DNA from: Pseudomonas sp. UMAB-08
GTDB taxonomy: Bacteria > Pseudomonadota > Gammaproteobacteria > Pseudomonadales > Pseudomonadaceae
Assembly (NCBI RefSeq): GCF_900095225.1
Contig: NZ_LT607415.1
Coordinates: 340,933 to 404,932, forward strand
Length of the DNA: 64,000 nt
Reading direction: 5' to 3'
Below, in pieces: positions 58,920 through 64,000 of this stretch. How positions within the stretch are numbered: position 1 is the first letter of the stretch; each line of letters begins with the position of its first letter. The notes beneath the pieces were generated by a model. It was not told where the DNA came from. It saw only the letters and a list, made by a program, of their open reading frames with translations, and did no database searches. The position numbers and the translations under genes were made by a program.

Positions 58920-59201
58920 ATGCTATTCATTGTCAGTTGGTCAATCAGTCCCGAACGCCGTAATAGCGCGATTGAACGTTTTCTCAAAACAGGAGCCGTA
59001 CCACCCGCAGGCGTAACCATGCTGGGACGCTGGCATGCCATAGGGCGCATGACTGGCTTTGGCATCGCAGAAACCAGTGATCTTGCGCTGATGCAGAAAT
59101 GGGTGCTTGAGTGGAGTGACCTCATGAGTATGGAGATTCACCCGGCACTGACCGACGAACAGGCTGCTCCGCTACTGGCAGCAGCGGTCAGCAAGCACTA
59201 G
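58920..59201 (+). CDS. DUF3303-like small protein
   Basis: 93 aa; start at 58920 fixed by AGGAGGT. MLFIVSWSISPERRNSAIER and GRWHAIGRMTGFGIAETSD match the small DUF3303 family as I know it, a ferredoxin-like dimeric barrel of unknown role. A strong terminator follows. Confidence 0.75.
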   Translation: MLFIVSWSISPERRNSAIERFLKTGAVPPAGVTMLGRWHAIGRMTGFGIAETSDLALMQKWVLEWSDLMSMEIHPALTDEQAAPLLAAAVSKH

Positions 59202-59230
59202 TTTCCGTCCGAGAAAGCGTTGATAAAACA

Positions 59231-59270
59231 AGGACAGATTTATTTTGACCAATAAATCTGTCCTTTTTTC
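59231..59270 (+). terminator. Strong intrinsic terminator
   Basis: AGGACAGATTTATT, 6-base loop, AATAAATCTGTCCT and then TTTTTC: a 14-bp perfect stem with a T-run, 29 bp after the DUF3303 stop. Convergent with mltA, so it may serve both directions (A-run on the other side is short). Confidence 0.85.
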
Positions 59271-59325
59271 AGGGCGCCAGGCGCTTGTGCGATAACAGGA
59301 CTGATGGGGGCTCCAGATCAGGCCG

Positions 59326-60477
59326 TTATTGCGCGTTGGGCAACGCAACCCCTTTTGGCCACAGCAGCCAGATCTCGCCCTGTTGTTTCATATTGCCTGC
59401 CAACTCACCGGCCTCGGTGCCGGTGCCCCAGAACAGATCCGCGCGGACTTCGCCAGCGATGGCGCCCCCCGTGTCCTGAGCGGCAACAGGCCGTACCACC
59501 TCGCTGCCATCGGGGCGTGTGGTGGAGAGCCAGAGCAGGCTGCCCAAGGGGATGACCTTGCGGTCGATCGCCACGCTGTAGCCTGCCGTCAGCGGCACGT
59601 TCAATGAGCCGCGCGGACCTTCATTGCTGTCAGGTCGTCGGCTGAAGAATACGTAGCTGGGGTTGCTCGCCAGTAACTCCGGAACCCGATCCGGGTTGGC
59701 ACGGGCCCAGTCGTGGATCCGGCCCATGGTCACGTCTTCTTTTTTGAGTTGACCCTGCTCGACCAGCCAGCGGCCCACCGGCTTGTAGGGATGGCCGTTC
59801 TGGTCGGCGTAACCAATGCGCAATTGCTGACCGTTATCCAGTTGGATGCGGCCGGACCCCTGGATCTGTAGAAACTGCAGGTCCATGGGGTCGCTCAGCC
59901 AGGCCAGCACAGGGGCGTTCACACCTTGGCGTGCAATGGTGGCTGCATCGTCATAGGGCTTGAGTGTTCGGCCTTCGAGGCGACCGCGCAGGCGCTTGCC
60001 TTTGAGTTCGGGGTAGAGGCTGTCCAGCGCCACCACCACTAGATCGTCGGGAACGCCGTGGACCGGCACCGCCGTTTCCTCGGTACGTTCAAGGCTGCCC
60101 CGATAGATCGGTTCGTAATAACCGGTGATCAGACCGTGCTTGCTGCGGTCGGCCGAACGCAGGGCGTACACCTGCAGCTGGGTCTTGAGAAAGTCGCGAA
60201 TCGCGGCGGTGGTAGGTGGCACCTGAGTGGCTGCGCTGCACGGGCCTTTCCAGACGGGATCATTGGCCAGTCGTGCGCACGCTGAATACCAGGCGTTGAA
60301 ACCGGCCTGCAGGTCGCTGTCGCTGACGGCGGGCAGATCGTCCCAGTTGCCGCTGACATAGGTGGCTGCCGCAGGCGGTTCTGTCTTTTGGGCGCCGCCA
60401 TCGCAACCCGCCAGCAGGGCGATGAGGGGGGCTGCGCACAGTAAAAGCCGGCGCCAGTGAAAACGGGGGTTAATCAC
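59326..60477 (-). CDS. mltA: Membrane-bound lytic murein transglycosylase A
   Basis: 383 aa from the GTG at 60477; an ATG at 60540 would add 21 residues before the signal peptide. The lipobox is LIALLAGC. MltA features: GLITGYYEPIYRGSLERTEE, and the catalytic Asp in VAAQDTGGAIAGEVRADLFW followed by GTGTEAGELAGNMKQQGEIW. It cleaves glycan strands to 1,6-anhydromuropeptides at the outer membrane. Confidence 0.91.
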   Translation of the reverse strand: MINPRFHWRRLLLCAAPLIALLAGCDGGAQKTEPPAAATYVSGNWDDLPAVSDSDLQAGFNAWYSACARLANDPVWKGPCSAATQVPPTTAAIRDFLKTQLQVYALRSADRSKHGLITGYYEPIYRGSLERTEETAVPVHGVPDDLVVVALDSLYPELKGKRLRGRLEGRTLKPYDDAATIARQGVNAPVLAWLSDPMDLQFLQIQGSGRIQLDNGQQLRIGYADQNGHPYKPVGRWLVEQGQLKKEDVTMGRIHDWARANPDRVPELLASNPSYVFFSRRPDSNEGPRGSLNVPLTAGYSVAIDRKVIPLGSLLWLSTTRPDGSEVVRPVAAQDTGGAIAGEVRADLFWGTGTEAGELAGNMKQQGEIWLLWPKGVALPNAQ

Positions 60478-60534
60478 GCAATGTGTTCCAGATGGACAAT
60501 TCGAGGGCCGTAGCTTGGTGAAACCCGTCACTGA

Positions 60535-60735
60535 CGTCAAATCAAGCGCGACGAACAGGTCAGCGCCTACTTTTTCGAATACTCAGGCGACCCGCGCCTG
60601 GTCAAGCAAATCGCCGCCGCCAGCGATGCGAGGACACGCGGCGACGTCGGCTCAATAGTTTCAGCGCTACCCTCAAGCAATAACGGGCGCTCACATTCTT
60701 TGTCGCTCTACTGTCGGTCAGCCAACAGCAGTTAA
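60535..60735 (+). pseudogene. Possible coding remnant without start codon
   Basis: The frame from 60535 to a stop at 60733 has no ATG, GTG or TTG near its beginning. Its first 30 codons use G or C in the third position in the local style (RDEQVSAYFFEYSGDPRLVK). It resembles the tail of a decayed gene. Family not recognised; it may be chance. Confidence 0.3.
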
Positions 60736-60811
60736 ACAATTCGATGAGTTTGTGGGTGGATCAATCTTCGTAAAATCACATAACTAGTTGAAAAATAATA
60801 TAAAAATTATT

Positions 60812-60827
60812 CGGCATGGCCTGTGCA
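60812..60827 (+). promoter_or_regulatory. Sigma-54-like promoter of the FMN monooxygenase gene
   Basis: CGGCATG GCCT GTGCA keeps the GG-N10-GC spacing of the TGGCACG-N4-TTGCA consensus, with three mismatches. A long AT-rich tract lies directly upstream. Confidence 0.45.
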
Positions 60828-60938
60828 GAGAGAGGAGACGAAATCCGATATCCCTCGACACTCTGGAGTCAGCCCATGTTATCTCCTGCATTCCCCCGCT
60901 TTGACTGCGCTTTGCCTTCAGCAGTAGGAGCCCTGTAA

Positions 60939-62345
60939 ATGTCCCGTGAAATTCGTCTCAACGCCTTCGATATGAATTGTGTCGGCCACCAGTCACCTGG
61001 GTTGTGGGCGCATCCGCGTGATCGCTCATGGCAATACAAAGACCTGGAGTACTGGACTGACCTGGCGAAAATCCTTGAACGCGGCAAGTTTGACGGGCTG
61101 TTCATTGCCGACGTACTGGGCATTTACGACGTTTATAACGGCAACGGCGATGCAGCAATCCGTCAGGCGGCCCAGGTACCGGTGAACGATCCGTTGCAAT
61201 TGATTCCACCGATGGCCATGGTCACCGAACACCTGGGATTTGGCCTGACCGCATCGTTGTCTTTCGAGCACCCTTATCCTTTCGCTCGACGCCTGTCGAC
61301 CCTGGACCACCTGACCAAAGGTCGCGCCGGCTGGAATATCGTGACGTCGTACCTGGAGAGCGGTGCGAAGAACCTGGGGCAGAAAGCGCAGACTGAACAC
61401 GATGCGCGTTACGACTATGCCGAGGAATACCTCGAGGTTTGCTACAAACTCTGGGAAGGGAGCTGGGAAGACGGCGCGGTCCTGCGTGACCGTGAGCGGC
61501 GGATTTTCAGTGACCCAAACAAAATTCATGAGATTCAGCACGTCGGTAAACATTTTCAGGTGCCCGGTATCCATCTCTGCGAGCCGTCGCCGCAACGCAC
61601 ACCGGTGCTGTACCAGGCGGGTGCGTCGAGCCGTGGCAAACAGTTTGCCGCCGAGCAGGCTGAGTGCGTGTTCGTCGCCGCGCCGTCAAAAGCACAGTTG
61701 AAGAAAACCGTGGCCGATATTCGTCGTCGCGCAGCTGAAGCGGGCCGTGACCCGAAGAAAATCCTGATCTTCAATTTGCAGACGGTGATCCTGGGCGAGA
61801 CCGATGCCAAGGCCAAAGCCAAGTTCGAGGAATACAAGACTTGGGTCAGCTACGAAGGTGCGATGGCGCTGATCTCGGGCTGGACCGGGATTGATTTCAG
61901 TCAGTTCAAACCGGACGAACCGCTCAAGCATGTCCACACCAACGCGATTCAATCGGCGGTGGAAGCGTTCTCTACCGCCGAGCCGGATACGATCTGGACC
62001 CCCAACGAACTGGCCAACTGGGTGGGCATTGGTGGTTTTGGTCCTCTGTTCGTCGGCGGTCCGGAAACGGTGGCCGATCTGCTTCAGGAGTGGGTCGAAG
62101 ACACGGATGTTGACGGCTTCAACCTGGCCTACGCGGTCACTCACGAAACCTTCATCGACGCCGTGGACTTGCTGGTGCCGGAGTTGCAGAAGCGCGGTGT
62201 GTTCAAGACTGAATATGCCCCCGGAACCCTGCGCGAAAAACTGTTCGGCGCCGGTCCGCGCCTGCCCGATATACACCCTGGCAGCGCCTACCGCGACCTG
62301 AAAGCCTTCCAGCTCAGGACCGCCCCATCGCCTGATCAGGCCTGA
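60939..62345 (+). CDS. LLM-class FMN-dependent monooxygenase, NtaA/SnaA/DszA family
   Basis: 468 aa; TAGGAG upstream of the ATG. HQSPGLWAHPRDRSWQYKDL, LSTLDHLTKGRAGWNIVTSY and QAGASSRGKQFAAEQAECVF are typical of this family. Members use FMNH2 and O2 to oxidise organosulfur or aminopolycarboxylate compounds. The next gene and the sigma-54 promoters favour organosulfur cleavage for sulfur supply. Confidence 0.88.
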   Translation: MSREIRLNAFDMNCVGHQSPGLWAHPRDRSWQYKDLEYWTDLAKILERGKFDGLFIADVLGIYDVYNGNGDAAIRQAAQVPVNDPLQLIPPMAMVTEHLGFGLTASLSFEHPYPFARRLSTLDHLTKGRAGWNIVTSYLESGAKNLGQKAQTEHDARYDYAEEYLEVCYKLWEGSWEDGAVLRDRERRIFSDPNKIHEIQHVGKHFQVPGIHLCEPSPQRTPVLYQAGASSRGKQFAAEQAECVFVAAPSKAQLKKTVADIRRRAAEAGRDPKKILIFNLQTVILGETDAKAKAKFEEYKTWVSYEGAMALISGWTGIDFSQFKPDEPLKHVHTNAIQSAVEAFSTAEPDTIWTPNELANWVGIGGFGPLFVGGPETVADLLQEWVEDTDVDGFNLAYAVTHETFIDAVDLLVPELQKRGVFKTEYAPGTLREKLFGAGPRLPDIHPGSAYRDLKAFQLRTAPSPDQA

Positions 62346-62478
62346 GTCAACCCAGGATCCGGGCACCACGGTAAGGAGCCCGGATCAACTGTTGCCACGC
62401 CGACATCACATCAGCAAATCGTCGTTTTCAGGCACACCGATTTATTCGTAACCCCCCGTAATTGCTGGTGTTCAGACT

Positions 62479-62495
62479 GGGCACGGAAGCTGCAA
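62479..62495 (+). promoter_or_regulatory. Sigma-54 promoter of the SfnB-like gene
   Basis: GGCACG (62480-62485), GAAG, CTGCA (62490-62494) matches the -24/-12 consensus with one mismatch in the core. It lies about 36 bases before the start codon. SfnR, a sigma-54 activator, controls sfnB-type genes in P. putida. Confidence 0.7.
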
Positions 62496-62530
62496 TCACC
62501 CTTGGCATCTATTGATCGTCGAGTGCTTCC

Positions 62531-63754
62531 ATGTCCCATTTACCGCTGTCTGCCGACTACTCCATCAATCCTCCCACCGCGCATGTGATTCGCGACGAAG
62601 CCGAAGCGTTGGCTGTTGCTGGACACGTCGCGGCCCTGCTTCTGGAAAACGATGCCGAGCGTGATCGCACTCGCCAAGTGCCTGCCGATATTGTCGATAT
62701 CTATTCCAACAGCGGCTTGTGGGGTATCAGTGTGCCCAGGGCGTATGGCGGAGCGCAGGTGTCTTATGCGGTGCTGGCGCAGGTCATCGCGATCATCTCG
62801 GCGGCTGACCCTTCTCTCGGGCAGATCCCGCAGAATCACTACTGCCTGCTTGAGGACATTCGGCTGCAAGGTTCTCCTGATCAGCAGGCGTATTTTTTTG
62901 CGTTGGCGCTGCAAGGGCATCGCTTTGCTAACGCGATATCTGAAACAGGCGGCAAGAACGTTCAGGACATTCAGGCAACCGTGCGCCACGACGGCGATGG
63001 TCATGTGATCAACGGCCGCAAGGGCTATTGCACGGGTTCGTTGTACGCCCATTGGCTGGGGGTGCTGGCGCTGGATGAAGAGCAGAGAGGTCAGCTGGCG
63101 TTCGTTGAGCGCGGCACACCGGGGCTGGTGATTGTCGATGACTGGGACAGCATAGGTCAGCGCACGACCTCCAGCGGCACGGTGCTGGCAGACAATCTGC
63201 GCGTGCCGGCTTTCAATCTGCTCCCGGTCTGGCGCTCCTACGACAGCCCGACGCTTGCAGGGCCTTTTGCTCAGCTCACCACCGCCGCCATCGACGCCGG
63301 GATCGCTCGTGCCGCCTTGCGCGACACCCTGGTGTTTGTTCGTGAGCAGGCGCGGCCATGGATTGATTCCGGCGTTGAAAAAGCCAGCGAAGACCCGCTG
63401 ACGATTGTGCAAATCGGCGCGTTGGACATTCGGCTGGAAGCTGCGGAAGCGCTGCTCGAACGTGCCGGTAAAACCCTCGACGCCGCGCGCGGTGAGACCA
63501 CCGAAGACAACCTTGCATTGGCCTCCGTCGCGGTTGCCAGAGCCAAGGTCCTGACCACCGAAATCGCCATCGAAGCCAGCAACAAACTGTTTGAGCTGGG
63601 CGGTACGCGCTCGACCTTGAAAAAACACAACTTTGATCGCCACTGGCGCAATGCACGGGTTCATACCCTGCACGACCCGGTGCGCTGGAAGTATCACGTT
63701 ATTGGCAACTGGTTACTCAACGGCGTCAAGCCACCCCGTCACGACTGGTCATGA
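62531..63754 (+). CDS. SfnB-family sulfur acquisition oxidoreductase (acyl-CoA-dehydrogenase fold)
   Basis: 407 aa. Acyl-CoA dehydrogenase-like flavin enzyme of the SfnB/DszC group: GLWGISVPRAYGGAQVSYAV, ANAISETGGKNVQDIQATV and the C-terminal NARVHTLHDPVRWKYHVIG. These proteins are induced under sulfate limitation and act in use of sulfones or related compounds; DszC relatives are FMNH2-dependent oxygenases. Likely works with the upstream monooxygenase. Confidence 0.87.
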   Translation: MSHLPLSADYSINPPTAHVIRDEAEALAVAGHVAALLLENDAERDRTRQVPADIVDIYSNSGLWGISVPRAYGGAQVSYAVLAQVIAIISAADPSLGQIPQNHYCLLEDIRLQGSPDQQAYFFALALQGHRFANAISETGGKNVQDIQATVRHDGDGHVINGRKGYCTGSLYAHWLGVLALDEEQRGQLAFVERGTPGLVIVDDWDSIGQRTTSSGTVLADNLRVPAFNLLPVWRSYDSPTLAGPFAQLTTAAIDAGIARAALRDTLVFVREQARPWIDSGVEKASEDPLTIVQIGALDIRLEAAEALLERAGKTLDAARGETTEDNLALASVAVARAKVLTTEIAIEASNKLFELGGTRSTLKKHNFDRHWRNARVHTLHDPVRWKYHVIGNWLLNGVKPPRHDWS

Positions 63755-63806
63755 AGACCGAACGTGCCACACGCAGCACTCCCTTTATGCCTTTCAGGAG
63801 CACACG

Positions 63807-64000
63807 ATGAAAAAAACACTCGCCGTATTGGCCGCTGTGATGTCTTTGTCCATTCACGCCAACGAGAAATTGATTGTGGGGGCCACGCCGGTTCCTCACG
63901 CGGAAATCCTTGAGTTCATCAAGCCGGAGCTGGCGAAGGAGGGCGTGGATCTGGAAATCAAGGTGTTCCAGGATTTCATCCAGCCGAATCAGCAACTGGC
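63807..64000 (+). CDS. NlpA/MetQ-family substrate-binding protein, 5' part (cut by window end)
   Basis: 64 codons are visible, with CAGGAG before the ATG. Signal peptide MKKTLAVLAAVMSLSIHA lacks a lipobox Cys, so it is probably a soluble periplasmic form. The start of the mature domain, KLIVGATPVPHAEILEFIKP and VFQDFIQPNQ, is typical of methionine/NlpA binding proteins. Expected to be followed by metN/metI-like genes outside the window. Confidence 0.87.
   Translation, partial: MKKTLAVLAAVMSLSIHANEKLIVGATPVPHAEILEFIKPELAKEGVDLEIKVFQDFIQPNQQL

Larger units (their letters stand above)
60478..60938. other. Divergent region between mltA and the sulfur cluster
   Basis: 461 bp with no intact gene. 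It holds a possible coding remnant (60535-60735), an AT-rich tract (60780-60812) and a sigma-54-like site, listed separately. Confidence 0.55.

Noticed and set aside
62540..63697. Long open frame on the minus strand opposite the SfnB-like gene
   Set aside because: Antisense shadow; the plus-strand frame has full family motifs and a promoter.

Overview
The window looks like chromosomal DNA of a Pseudomonas, most likely of the P. fluorescens group. This is inferred from the gene families (NorR, SfnB-type oxidoreductase, PctA-like chemoreceptor, SelD/SelU pair, N-type ATPase), the GC-rich codon use and the promoter types. No rRNA, integrase, transposase or CRISPR array is visible. The only RNA gene recognised is a tRNA-Asn. 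Both edges cut genes: a type VI secretion effector on the left and a NlpA/MetQ-type binding protein on the right.

Layout. 1-3 kb: 3' part of a VasX/BTH_I2691-like T6SS effector with its candidate immunity protein (DUF6708-like). 3-7.2 kb: NorR, a lipoprotein, a GNAT acetyltransferase, a sirtuin and a CBS-domain protein. 7.3-14 kb: a complete second rotary ATPase operon in the N-ATPase order atpDCQRBEFAG (minus strand), divergent from an orphan hcp gene. 15-22.4 kb: ilvE, an Aer-like receptor, selD-selU, an AEC transporter and an rRNA-methyltransferase-like gene. 22.4-27.5 kb: a HutC-like repressor, a CoA-transferase/acyl-CoA dehydrogenase operon preceded by a HutC-type operator, and FetAB. 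27.6-37.1 kb: a second PBP2, an RpiR regulator and ddpXABCDF for D-Ala-D-Ala salvage. 37.2-48 kb: a complete C-P lyase locus, phnCDEFGHIJKLMNP, behind a Pho box. 48-52.5 kb: SRPBCC protein, SodC, tRNA-Asn, an amino-acid chemoreceptor with a sigma-28-like promoter, and a kinase. 52.6-60.5 kb: a DUF4174 protein, an isolated natural TssB-TssC sheath fusion, gamma-glutamyltransferase, small unknowns, a methyltransferase and MltA. 60.5-64 kb: a sulfur-scavenging cluster (FMN monooxygenase, SfnB-like oxidoreductase, MetQ-like protein) with two sigma-54-like promoters.

How the genes work together. Two nutrient salvage loci stand out: phosphonates under phosphate limitation and organosulfur compounds under sulfate limitation. 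Cell-wall genes (PBP2, RpiR/MurR-type regulator, DdpX plus transporter, MltA) suggest peptidoglycan fragment recycling. T6SS parts occur at three separate places (effector, Hcp, sheath fusion) with no core T6SS cluster in the window. The most unusual items are the single-chain TssB-TssC protein, which lacks the usual TssC N-terminal region, and the HutC-type operator placed inside the promoter of a CoA-transferase/acyl-CoA dehydrogenase operon. The latter suggests a pathway feeding a urocanate-like acid into or alongside histidine catabolism.
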